Shown: in pieces, positions 33,857 to 44,903 of the stretch
How the letters are laid out: every line of letters starts with the position of its first letter
Numbering within the stretch: position 1 is the first letter of the stretch
Assembly (NCBI GenBank): GCA_002914845.1
Contig: JXTC01000315.1
Coordinates: forward strand, 192,557 to 256,556
Length of the DNA: 64,000 nucleotides
Reading direction: 5' to 3'
Origin: Trema orientale
Lineage: Eukaryota; Streptophyta; Magnoliopsida; Rosales; Cannabaceae
Position numbers and translations under genes: made by a program
Notes under the pieces: generated by a model
Told to the model about the DNA's origin: nothing
Database searches by the model: none
The model's input: the letters and a program-made list of their open reading frames with translations, nothing else

Positions 33857-34848
33857 CTCTATTTGGCCGCGTTGAAAAGAGTCTAGCTCTTTTCTTTTCT
33901 TTTTTGACCCTGGAAACTATTTATATTGGAATTTAAGACAGAGAGGGGAGAATTTAATTGGTTTTGATAGTCATAAGTCCAAATATATATATATATATGG
34001 TTTACTAAACAGATGATTACATATATGTATACTAGATGATCAATCATATCAAACTCAGTTTATATTATTTTTTACTTTTTGGGATAAAAAGATGAATACA
34101 AGAGAAGAGTGCATTTACATAAAAGTGTTATATGTTCAACAAATTAAAATCATATATTATCCGACCATTGTCATGAGATAACTCAAATCTAATATTTCTT
34201 TGGTGAAGGATCCACAAGCGTTACCATCTCCAACATGGACTTTGGTAGTTAAAGGAAAGTTATTTAATTAGTAATTTTTCGTTCTTCTTTATACGTTTTC
34301 CCCCAAATTGTTCTTGATCGGTTGTTAAAGTGAAGCTTTAAATTATTAATTGAATGTTCTTTATATTTTCTTATAAAAACTTATTCCATTATGTACCAAT
34401 TTTTATGTACGTATGGAGATATATATATATTTTTTAAAATGGTCATCAATAGGTATTTTCTTTTTTTACCTTCTATATATATTATTTTGCCCAATTAAAA
34501 TTGATTATGTACGTCTTTTATGATAAAAGTTAGAAAAATAAAAATATTAAATAATGGGTATTTTTTTTCCAACTATCTAAATTATGTTAGCCGTTAGATT
34601 ATAATCTAACGGCTAAAAAAAATAATCTATAAATAAGTTAAAAAAAAGAAAAAACCTATTGCGTTGGAACCTTTAAAAATTTGTCTTTTTTGTCCTTTGA
34701 TCATATGATGGCAGGAACGGCAGAATATATTTGCTATGGAAAATGTGAGAATTTTCCCGATTGTAATACCTTTTGTACAAATAATGGATTTATAAAAGGA
34801 GGGAAGTGCGTTCCACCACTCTATCAATACTGCTGCTGCTTAAAATAA
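33702..34848 (+). CDS. Defensin-like cysteine-rich secreted peptide, two exons (72 aa)
   Basis: Exon 1 is 33702-33786 and exon 2 is 34715-34848. The 928-bp intron has GTATGT and GCAG ends and splits a Gly codon after its first base. Exon 1 encodes the signal peptide (SKQIIIAVLIAMLFFSML). Exon 2 encodes the mature peptide with eight cysteines spaced C-x3-C-x5-C-x3-C-x10-C-x7-C-C-C. This includes CNTFC (the C-x3-C helix motif) and GKC (the G-x-C strand motif), the marks of the cysteine-stabilised alpha-beta fold. One intron just after the signal peptide is the standard layout of plant defensin-like genes. Members act as antimicrobial or signalling peptides in the apoplast; which applies here cannot be told. 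The terminal CCC triplet is unusual compared with the common C-x-C. The intron holds an (AT)n run (33818-33853) and part of a dispersed repeat. Confidence 0.8.
34420..34640 (+). repeat. Dispersed MITE-like repeat, copy 3 (in the defensin-like intron)
   Basis: It contains ATTAAATAATGGGTATTTT, ATCTAAATTATGTTAGCCG and a short perfect hairpin, CCGTTAGATTATAATCTAACGG (34591-34612), then GGCTAAAAAAAATAAT. The order matches the copies at 15790-16060 and 8610-8792. Confidence 0.45.
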
Positions 34849-36148
34849 TGAGCTTTTTTTTTTTTTTTTTTGAAATTGAATAATGAGCTTATTATATATG
34901 GGCTTTAAATAATTGATTTCTCTCTTATATCTTTTTCTGGTTTATGAAAGATTTAACTGTATCTTTCTTCTGTTAAATGTCATCCATTTCATTTGATACC
35001 GTTTTTAATGAATAAATGAGAAATCATGCTTCCATTCGGGTTGATCTAATCTTTTGTTTCTATTTCGTTGATTCTACATTGATAATGTGAACCGAGATTC
35101 TATTATACTGACAGAATTAATAACGATTTTATTTAGCATAGAATGACATGTCCCAAGAGTGTAGAGCAAAGAATAAAACAGAAAAATTGTTATGCATTTT
35201 TAACCCGACACCGACTAAAAAGGTTTTTTTTTTTTTTTTTTAATGCTTCGACCTTATAGAGTACAATGCGAGAAGGGAAAATAGTTACGTGTTTTTGGAG
35301 GAAGAACCAAGAAAAAATTGGACCTACACGTAATGACAACGTTTTTATGTATACGATATGATCAAGTGATGAACTTTAACTTTTTTTAGATTAATGACCC
35401 TCACAAGTGTAACCTGTTGCCTTTTTCAAGGCTTGTTATATTACTAAAACATATACAAAGCATTATTAAAATTTTGAAGGCCAACCCCTTAAAAAAACAA
35501 TTACAAAGGCCAAAGGGGAAGACGTTATAGGGTACATTACGAGAAGGGAAGAGTCATAATCTATTACCATGCGTAGATGTTTTGTTTTTTCTTCATTTTT
35601 TTTTTTTTTTCATTTCTTTAAAAGGGACTCAGGGAATTTCAACTATATATGAAGGTTAGAATAAAAACTGCAAATTTTTTTACGTTGGCCAAAACCTCCG
35701 GTCGCTAGAATCAGATACATCGACGGTGATTCGAGCTCTAAATAATGGTTTAAACCGCAATTCACAGTTTGGTCAACGACATTTTAGATGTAATAGATTT
35801 TCTTTTTTATTTTCAGTGTCGTGGTTAAACATGTATATAATGTGTAGAAAATAACTCTACATATGCTTTAACTACGTTACCTTATGGGTGGTGAAGAATT
35901 ATAAGTTATCTAGTTTTTTTTTTTTTTTTTAAAAAAATCTCATCCTCCAATGGAAGATATTAATGTCAATGTCGCTACATTTTCACAATGCATACTCATT
36001 CCTTGAGGGGGGGGAAAAAAAAAAATTGCGCTCAAGTACTATATCTTTTAGAAGCAATAAGTTACATCCAAGAAAACAAGCTTCTTGAAAAGGAAAATGA
36101 AAACAATAACCACGACAACAAAATTGATACATCTAGGTTTATATATAT
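34849..36148. other. Intergenic
   Basis: AT-rich with several long T-runs (for example 35224-35243 and 35597-35611). Probably the 3' region of the defensin-like gene at the left edge. No other gene recognised. Confidence 0.5.
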
Positions 36149-37018
36149 GGGTGATGTTTCAATGGAAATTTTTGTTTTTGCTCCATAGATGGGTAAAATT
36201 ATCAAGTTGAATATGACCTACAATAGCAAGTAATTTCATCTATTTTTGATCAATTAATGTTTTATTCAATTATTTTTTTTTATTTATTTTTTTTCTTTTT
36301 TTGATTTTAACTTATAAGTTTAATTTTTTAAATTTCATTTAATTTGAACATATTATGCCACTAATATGAATAAGTAATTTTTTTGAGAATATAAATAATG
36401 TTAATTTTGTTTTTATATGAGATGTAACGTTAGTTTTTTTTTTATAATGAAAGGGAATATTAGTTTTGAAATTATAAAAAAGAAAGAATGTTTTTTTAAG
36501 AAAAAATTTTGATAAAAAATTAGTATTTAATAGTTTTATATTAACGGTTAGTTTTTTTTTTTTTAAGAATATATACATAACATTAGTTTTTTTTTTTTTT
36601 TTGTTTTTATATGAGATGTAACGTTAGTTTTTTTTTTATAATGATATATAATATTAGTTTTGAAATTATAAAAAAGGAATAATTTTTTAATAAAAAATTT
36701 ATTATATATATAATTAGTACTTTAGAAAAAAAATATCTAGATATATATACGGTTACTTGTTTTTCTATTTATTTTTTAATAAAAATAAATAATAAAATGA
36801 AAAAAAGAAAAAACAATGAAATAGGGATTAGAAAAAAAAATTCCAACTCATAGGTCACATATAGGTTACTAATTTTTTAAGTCATAAATATTTAATTAGA
36901 TTTTTATTTTTTGATAAAATTACTAATATCATTATAACCATCAGATTAAAATCCAATGGTCCAAATGAAAGTACCCATCAATGGAGCAAAAACAAAAATC
37001 TCCATTGAAACATGACCC
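36149..37018. mobile_element. Non-autonomous element with about 47-bp terminal inverted repeats
   Basis: The left end GGGTGATGTTTCAATGG continues through TTTTTGTTTTTGCTCCATAG and ATGGGTA. The right end is its inverted complement (TACCCATCAATGGAGC to GAAACATGACCC), with only three mismatches over 47 bases. Flanks are TA-repeats on both sides, so a 9-bp TA-rich target duplication is possible but not decisive. Long TIRs and no coding suggest a Mutator-like non-autonomous element. It contains an internal tandem repeat with a 194-bp period (TTGTTTTTATATGAGATG at 36407 and 36601). Confidence 0.75.
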
Positions 37019-37266
37019 TATATATATATATATATATCTTAGCACCGTAAATAATAATTCCCTTTTTGCAGGGCAAACGGGGGATTTAAATTACGGGGTA
37101 TGTGTAGTACGTAGGTATCAATAGTAGATGCAAATTTTTAGGAAAATCACCAGCAGACCAGGGGAATTTATGGCTGCAATTAACTGAAGCAGTAATCGGG
37201 TTTTTAAAGGGAGAAATATTCTCCCAGTTTGACACATAGTCTAGTTTCAAGGATTGGGAAATTCCA

Positions 37267-37276
37267 ATATATATAA
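37267..37276 (+). promoter_or_regulatory. TATA box of LEA-like gene
   Basis: ATATATAAAC lies about 110 bp upstream of the ATG at 37384. Confidence 0.45.
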
Positions 37277-37383
37277 ACTACTTAATTTTCCACCTCTCAA
37301 GCTATAGTATCATATGACAAATTAAACTTAATTGCTCCAGCTTAGCTAATTATAAACTTATAACAAAAGCAAAATTGAAGAAG

Positions 37384-39299
37384 ATGACTTCAAGCTTAAA
37401 ACTTAGTGTGAAACTTTCAACATTCTTAGCCGCAGCCATATCACAAAGTGCTTCCAGATCAAGAGCTTTATTCACTGCTGCCACAAGGCCGCTTCAAGTG
37501 AGTACTTATAATTATTTTTTGTATATTTATGTGTAATGTATAATTTTTTTTTTCTTTTGGTTGAATTTCATTTTTAAGAAAGATTTTTTGTTTGATTTGC
37601 TTGTAATTATTCTGGATCATAGAATGTTTGGTTTGTTTATAATTATATTTATGAGGCACGGTTCTAGCTAATACATTGCTAGCTAGCTTAAATACTGTTG
37701 GATGGTATGGATATTTATAAATCTGTAGCTGCAGAAATTATACACATCTATATATATGGAGAACTTCTCAATAATTTCAATTTTTTTGTGACCATGAATG
37801 GATATTAAAAAAAGTAATGATAGCATTAAATTTTTTTGATACTGATAAATAGTATTAAATTTTTTTGACCAACCACCAAATTAATCACTACAGTAGAATA
37901 TAAATCTAACGGCTTAAACTATTGTAACTATCCATAGGTAAATATTGTTGTAACCATTTAAATTAAACCCCTATATATATATAACAAGAGAGAGTTGTTT
38001 AATTACATCCAGCTATATATTATTCAAATTAAATTAATTATATTGGTGGAATAATTAACTTAATTTGGAAGGGATTAGGAGTACATATTCATCGAATATG
38101 TACTATTCCAGATTAAATAATATATCAAGAGAAATGACTTTTATAATTTTCTCTTGCAGATGGAGTGATTAATTAGTGTGAGTTATGATTTATTATTAAA
38201 TTAGATATATACATATAGCATGCATGAAATTTAACAAATTAATTTTGGTGTGAATTATATTAACAGTCAGAGTCAAAGAAGGAAAAAGAGGAAATAGATG
38301 CATGTGAGAAGGCGAAAGAAGCAGCAGAAGCGGTTAAAAGTGGGGCAAAGGAAGTTAGGGAAACCTGCGAGTTCATAAGGGACACAGTGGAAACCACTGC
38401 CAAAACTGTAAGCTTTTATTTTTGTGTAATTTTTAATTTAAACCCATATATTAATTTTTTGTTTTCATCAACTTGTTCCTATTCGATTTATACTTTTCAA
38501 GTTAATCCTCTTCTTAATTCTTATTTCTCTAAATGCTCTCACTCTTTTCTCTTTGTTTTTTTGGTTATTTTTTTATGCTACCCTATTCATTTATTTGTTT
38601 ATCCACTTTGCGCCTCGATTTAATGTTTTACTTTTTGGGTTAGTTTTATTTTTAATATTTATTGTAACCAAATTTTTTTTTCCAACATGTTCATTCACAT
38701 TATTATTTTAACATAAAACATATACACACTTAAGGCCTTGTATTTATTAGTTTAAATAAACAACATTTAGCATATTGGAATTTTCAAAAAAATAAATAAA
38801 CGTGACTAATTACTATGAGTGAATTTTTTTTTTTTCCCGAAACACTATATATGTTATTTGTATGTTTCTGATTTTACTTCTTAATAGTTGATCAATATTG
38901 AATAGAAACTTAGTAACAAACATTTAGAATTCTCTTTTTTCCTTTTCATTTTAAAAAAAATTTCTCATTACTATTATTTATGCATATAGTAATGGCACAC
39001 ACTTTACACTTGTAGATGTTTTACTATTTTATTATCTGTGGTGATGAATAACATTATTATAATTTTGGAGCAATAATTATTAATTAGTGGAATAATTATA
39101 CATATATGAGACAGTTTAATTACTAATTTGCATGTTATATATGGGAGAGCAGGTCAGCAAAGTAACAAAGGATGCAACAGAAAAAGTGTCGGAAACAGCT
39201 GAAAGCATCAAAGATAAAGCCAAGGGCTCAGTCTCGGGAGCTTTGGGTATAGCCCAGAAAGCCACCGATGTTGTTAAGGACTTTACCGGTGACAAGTGA
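37384..39299 (+). CDS. LEA-like small protein with mitochondrial-type presequence, three exons (133 aa)
   Basis: The exons are 37384-37497, 38267-38407 and 39153-39299 (stop TGA at 39297). All introns are phase 0 with GTGAGT/ACAG and GTAAGC/GCAG ends. Residues 1-38 are rich in Ser, Ala, Lys and Arg with no acidic residue (MTSSLKLSVKLSTFLAAA, then SRSRALF), as in mitochondrial or plastid transit peptides. The rest is a highly charged Ala/Lys/Glu amphipathic helix pattern (KEKEEIDACEKAKEAAEAVK, ATEKVSETAESIKDKAKG) ending DVVKDFTGDK, typical of LEA_4-like proteins that are disordered in water and protect membranes or proteins during desiccation or cold. A TATATAAAC box at about 37267 lies some 115 bp upstream. 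The family call is by composition and repeat style; stress or seed expression is expected, not shown. Confidence 0.8.
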
Positions 39300-39643
39300 A
39301 TTTTCTACTTTTACACAATTGCTCAATAAAGAATAGGATGAGATGTTAGTTTCTATTTTCAATTCCCAGATCTTGTTGTAAAATGAGCCTAATTTAAATC
39401 ATACATTTTCGGTTTTGTTTATAATTAATCATATGTGTTATTATTAATGCATGCATGATCTTCTTGCTTACATCAACCGTAGGTATGTTAAATTTCTAAA
39501 TAGTTGTACTGGCCTTTGTTTTGAATTCCAATCTCTAGGTTGTTCTGTACATAAGGTAGAACTCTGCTTATATAATATCTGTTCAATTTTCATATCCTTG
39601 TTCATGTTCAAAATTTGATAAAAGAAATGTTTTTGTTGAAATC

Positions 39644-40749
39644 CGAAAGATCTGCTTTGTTAAATATTATCAAATAATTAATTAATTAATTAAAATCAAT
39701 AATTAATTAATTATGTTGTAACATGCGGATAAAATATGTTGCAACAACGAGTGCATATGTTGCAACAGAACATAAAAAGTAAGAGATGAACATAAGACAT
39801 TTTTAACGTGGTTCGGACCTCTCCTACTCCACAGGGCCACGCTCAGAGATTAAACAAATTAGTAAAGTATCAAGATTACAAACACTAATTGACTAACGCA
39901 ATAAAAGACTTCATCTTTTCAATTGCCGCAATGTGTTGTAACAACTCCACCAATCTTGTTTAGCGAGTCCCCTCGTCTTGTTAATCCTTCACACGTGAAC
40001 TCCATTCACTGGTCCGGATTTGTCTCCTCCCGACGACGTGTTGCTCCTCCTCCCGAAGAACAAGATGTACTCAAGCAAAGTACCTAGAAAACCCTAAAGC
40101 TCTCTAAGTCTCACAATGGTAATAGAACAAACTCTATGCCTTACATAAAAGCTCTCTCAAAGAGTATTTTCCCTCAAATGAAGTGCATACAAATCCCTTG
40201 GACTTGGTGAGTTTTTATAGATGAATTTCCAGCCCCAATTTCATGCTTCCTTGGTGTGAATAGGCTAAAAATAAGAAAAGAATGATTTGCCACAAAATCT
40301 GTTGTCAGTCCTTATTTGGACAGTCTGAAATATGTTGCAACAGCTTTCATGAATTGTCCTTAAAAAGTGTACAAGTGCATTGAGAGAAGTTCTCCACGAT
40401 TTTGGCTCTGAAATCACTCTTTTATACCTGTAAAATCTTTCCTTAAAGACAAAGATTGATTTCACAATTAATTAGAGTCAATCAAAATCAAATAAGAAAA
40501 CTTTCCATAAACAGCATAATCTGTTGCAATAGATTTTGCCTGAAAATCCTGACAGCTCATAAAAAGTTTCCAAAATTAGATTTTCTGCCTGTATAAATCC
40601 GTTGCGAGCAATCTTGTAAATCTGTTGCAACAAATGTTTTACAATATCAGCAGACCTGTTGCAACAACTTGTTAGTTATCTCACAACAACTTGAGTTTAT
40701 TATTTTTGCCAATTGTTTGCCAACACTGGCCAACGCTTTGGACCTAACA
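39644..40749 (-). repeat. 3' LTR of copia element (1106 bp)
   Basis: In element orientation it starts TGTTAGGTCC at 40749 and ends ..AGATCTTTCG at 39644, where the other LTR ends in CA; the last base has mutated. It lacks a segment of about 280 bp that the 5' LTR carries. It contains five perfect TGTTGCAACA palindromes. Confidence 0.9.
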
Positions 40750-40762
40750 ATCTCCCCCTTTG
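40750..40762 (-). promoter_or_regulatory. Polypurine tract, with two similar upstream copies
   Basis: On the minus strand AAAGGGGGAGAT abuts the 3' LTR and would prime plus-strand synthesis. Similar tracts occur farther inside at 40934-40944 (CAGGGGGAGATT) and 40995-41008 (AAAAAGGGAGAGAT). Multiple polypurine tracts near the 3' LTR are known for Sireviruses. Confidence 0.75.
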
Positions 40763-41190
40763 ACATCTACTTGGCAAAATCAATCACAAAACTGAAACAT
40801 AACTCAAGTTCAAAAATACCTGCAAAACCACATGATTTATTTCCAAAAACATATTCAAAAATGCTCTCCTCCTATCAAACACAATCATCATATACCAAGA
40901 AATATGAGAATAAAAGAAAGAACATAAGAAATAAATCTCCCCCTGAAAAATATAACCAATGAACACTACAACAAACACAACCAAACAGTTTTGATATCTC
41001 TCCCTTTTTGTCAAGAGAGATCCAAAGTGTTAAAAAAATAACAAAATAGTCTAAAATACCCAAACATAAACAAACTAAACTTGAAAATACAAGAGACTAA
41101 AATAAAATTTAGAAAATAACAATGTTCATGGTCCAAGATCCTGCAATGATTAAATCAGGTTAAGCTCCTCTTGTATTTCTTCGGTTGTGG

Positions 41191-43300
41191 CTAGTCAGGA
41201 TCTGTTGCAACAGCAGGGGAAACGGGAGCAACAGGCTGAGAAGAGCTAGTTGGAGGAGTAGCTGCCACGGAAGATTCTGCAAGCACAGTCAATTTGGCCA
41301 AGATCTGAAGTTGCACTTTCTCCATGGCTTCCATTCTTTCACGCTGTTGAGCCTGATCAGCTTTCAATGCTGCCAAATCTGTAGAACCAGCAACCTGGGG
41401 AGGAGATGAAGAAGCTGTTGCAACGGGTGTTGAAGTCATTGCAACAGATTTCTTACCAGCAGTTTTCTTTTTGACAGATTTGGAGGGTAATGGAGTTACA
41501 ATAGGTTCAATCACTTCTTTTTCCTTCAAACGGTAATTGACTGATTGGGGGTCTTGGAGAAAAAAATTCAGTGGGCAGCTGTAAAAGGTGTTGCTTTTAA
41601 AGAATCCCAAAAATCAGATTGGAAAAAATCAGTCACTATGTCTTTTTCCTCCCACAACGAAGATCAAAAATGGCTTGAAAAATTATCTGAGGCAGATTGA
41701 CATCAATTCCTGTGCCAATATCAAACAGAAAGCAGGCAAAGTTCCTTGCCACTATAGGAAGATGAGCGGTTGGCCACCAGTTATGAATTGCCATCTTGTG
41801 CAGGCTAGAGTACTTATAAGTCAAATCAGTTGACTTAAGGGTACTCAAATGAGAAGGCCAATCAATGAGATCTCCCAAAAGTTTTGAAGCTACCTTATCA
41901 ACCTCATATTCTTTTACATACTCATCAGTCGCAACAACAGGTATATCAAGATAATCAGCAATAACTTGATAATTGAAATCATATATATGCCCTCAAAGAA
42001 AGATTTTGTGATAAAATGGACTCTCAGGGTCAGCCATCTCTTCTCGAATATTGCAATAAAACTCTTGTATAATTCTAGGAATATAACCCTTAACTTTGGA
42101 AATAGTTTTTAACCACTTTCTTTCTTTTAAAATTTTCACAATCCCTAGTGGCTTAAAAGAATCCAAGTTAAAATTCCTCTCATCTATAAATCCTCTTCTC
42201 TCATATTTATCCATGTATTCTTCATTTTCAGCAGTGTAAAATACAGAAGAGTATGCAAGAGATATATCATACTCGATTGCTATTTCTGTTGCAACAGCTT
42301 CTGGAGAATCTTCTTCATCTTGGTCTTTAGGGATATTCTCCTCAGATATGTCAGAGAGTTCTTCTTCAGGTATCATGGACGGGTCTTCTTTGGTTTTTGA
42401 GGTTGTTGCACTCTTCTTTGGAGTTGGGGCAACAGTTAGAGGAGCAGAGACTTCTTTGACAAAAGTAGCAGAAATTGATTCAAGGGACGTTGCAACAGAC
42501 AGTTGCGCCTTCTTCAACTTGGAACCCGAAGTTTTAGCTATCTTCTTGTCTTTCGTTGCAACAAGTGTAGGATCTGCAATTTTTGTTGTTACAACATCTT
42601 CTAGAATGGAGGATTCAGAGGAAGCATCCTTTATTGCAACAGCTTTTGAGACAGCAGCCTTTTTCTTTGGAGATTTTGTTGCAACAGATGACGAAACTAC
42701 TGAGATTAGGGTCACAACAGGTTTATGACCTTTCGATTTTAAGGACATGGCCTTTGAGGCTTCAACAACTTTCATTGCAACAGATGGCGAAACTGCTAGA
42801 ATTTGGGTCACAACAGGTTTGTGAACTTTCGATTTCGAGGGCCCAGTCTTTGGGGCTTCAACAGCTTTCGTTGTAACAGGAGCCTGAGGTGGCTCATCAT
42901 ACTCGGATTCACCGCCTTCTTTTTCATCACCGGTGGTTGTTTTTTCAGAAGCATCAACATTATTGGTTTTGGCTTGTGAGGTCTCGGGGACTGACGGCTC
43001 TAATTCTGGGATTGGAGCCGCTTCAACCTCTGGCTCAGGCTCGACAGACAGTGCCACCAATGCAGGAGGCAGAGAGGGAGGCTTTGAGGCCTCTGCTTGC
43101 GTTAATCCGGCCAACTCGAATGTCGAACCAGGTGGGTTTGACTTCTTCTTTATCAGAGTGGTCTTCACGGCAGATGAGGACCCGCATTTCTTCTTAGGGG
43201 TTACAGCACCTCTGGTTTTCACCATTGTTGCGATGAAGCTTGCTGCATAAAACACAAAAACAAAAGACAAGAAACGCAGAGGAAAAAGAGGAAATGGCAT
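41191..43300 (-). pseudogene. Extra (env-position) ORF of the retrotransposon, broken
   Basis: A long reading frame starts at 43300 (or at the internal Met before VKTRGAVTPKKK) and covers 435 codons to a TGA at 41995-41993. The same frame then continues to a stop near 41636. After a frameshift around 41610-41640 it goes on to 41191. The N-terminal two thirds is low-complexity Lys/Ser/Val/Thr-rich and includes an imperfect internal duplication of about 38 residues (SKVHKPVVTQILAV and SKGHKPVVTLISVV) and many Val-Ala-Thr units. The middle (NFDSFKPLG-like region, FYCNIREEMADPESPFYHK) resembles the 'putative plant transposon protein' domain often found in plant retroelements. The C-terminal part has a short coiled-coil (AALKADQAQQRERMEAMEKV). 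In Sireviruses an ORF here is called env-like. There is no clear signal peptide with a membrane anchor, so an envelope role is not supported. Confidence 0.7.
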
Positions 43301-44324
43301 ATGGTAGAGAGATTGTGAGTGTGATTACATTAAACAAATCACCCAATGACATTTAAAGACCAAATTTTCACCAAATCAGGAAATTAGAAATTTAAATCAA
43401 TTTGAGTGATTTCCTGATAAGATTGAGTAACTGAATGCAGATAAATAAGGAAACAAAAAATATGTTGCAACAGACTAAAACACTTCACCAGAAAAATTCC
43501 AAAATAAGTACTTTTTTTTTAATTAAAAAAAACGTCACACACAAAGAAAAATTCAATTTCAGCCAAAATAATTTTGTGATCTCAAGGCATTATTTAGATA
43601 AAAAGAAAATAAAGAAAAAATCATGTTAATTTTGTTCTTGAAAAAAGAAAAGATTCTAAAATTATAATGTATTGTTAATCTTCAGATAAATCTCCTTTAT
43701 TTAAGAAATCAAAATGAATAAGCTGGATCAAAAACCAACTAACTAAACCCTTTTTTTTTATATTTTCACACAGTTTCTAGCTTTTTCATAATAGGCAGTA
43801 CATTTTTTTTTACTTTATATTATTATGTTTTATTTTACTGCCTTCCTCTCTTTTTTTTAAAAAAAAATAATAATAATACCTATGATTAGTAGCTTTCACT
43901 CTAGTCCTGAGGTAGCCCTTTTCACTTGGTAGATTATCCTCTCCATATTGGTGATAGAGAGTCCCAAATTACTCAAAGATGGCTCCACACATCAGGGTAG
44001 GTAGCTTTTTCTAATTATGAGGCCTATTACAAAGCTAGATTTCAAGAAAACAAATATTAGAGTTGGTCAGTTAAAAATCAATCCAGAAAATTCATCAAGA
44101 CTCAAAAACTTAGAGATTTCAATGTCAAAAGATCAACAATTCAATATAATTAAATAATCTAGTCTTATAATAGAAACAAGAAAAACAGTTTCTTTCTTTA
44201 ACTTTTTTATCACCACTCATGCTTTTAAGTTCACAAAAAAAAAAATTTTTTTTTTTGGCTGAAGTGAAGAAAACACACAACAAAACTTTAAACAGAACAA
44301 ATTCCCAAGGTTTACATTAAGGAA
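43301..44324 (-). other. Spacer between pol remnant and extra ORF
   Basis: About 1 kb of AT-rich DNA inside the retrotransposon without coding potential. It holds one perfect TGTTGCAACA (43463-43472). It probably contains the leader of the downstream ORF. Confidence 0.5.
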
Positions 44325-44870
44325 TCAAAATTTTAAAAAATTAAAGGCTTTGGAGAAAATGTCTACAATTTGTTTGTCTGTCTCAACATATTCCAAAGTA
44401 TAACAGTTATCAATAGATCTACAACTTTTCAAAACACAATTTCCATCACGATCCAAAACCAAACATTCATCACGAGTAAAATTGACAAAAGGATTATGAT
44501 CACAAATTTGACTTATGCTAATCAAATTAGCTTTAAGTCCTTCCATATGAAACACATTTTTCAATCTTGGCATCCCATCAACGTTTAAAGTTCCTTTACC
44601 AAGGACTTTTCTCTTGACTCCATCTCCAAAAATGACTTCTCCACTTATCACAGATTTGTAACTTGTCAAAATGTCTTGATTACCTGCCATATGTCTAGAA
44701 CAATTACTATCAAAATACCATGAGTTAGTAGCACATGTTCTTAAACATTTAAAAGTAACAAAACATTTAACATCAGATTTCTTTATCCATACTTGTTTAG
44801 AACTTGTTTGCAAATCAATTTTGGGCCTGGGTGTTTTTCTTTGAGATGGATAAACAAATAATTTGTTCAA
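44325..44870 (-). pseudogene. Pol remnant: protease plus GAG-pre-integrase, joined to pol C-terminus
   Basis: It reads WYFDSNCSRHMAG, the copia protease active-site region where D-S-G is normal; here Gly is Asn, likely inactivating. GLKANLISISQICD and RSIDNCYTL of the GAG-pre-integrase domain follow. Immediately after comes ETDKQIVDIFSKAFNF, which matches the extreme C-terminus of copia pol after RNase H. About 3 kb of integrase, reverse transcriptase and RNase H have thus been deleted. The frame is the same as gag upstream but is separated from it by stops at 44987-44985 and 44882-44880. Confidence 0.75.
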
Positions 44871-44903
44871 ATAATTATTCTAAAAAAAAATCATCATTGT
44901 AAA

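Noticed and set aside
33690-33875. Frame starting with MTTQMALG
   Set aside because: It starts at a TTG and reads into the intron's (AT)n run; the true ATG is 33702 and the exon ends at 33786.
41993-43300. True envelope glycoprotein in the retrotransposon
   Set aside because: No clear signal peptide with transmembrane anchor or glycoprotein-like ectodomain; low-complexity and transposon-type domain only.
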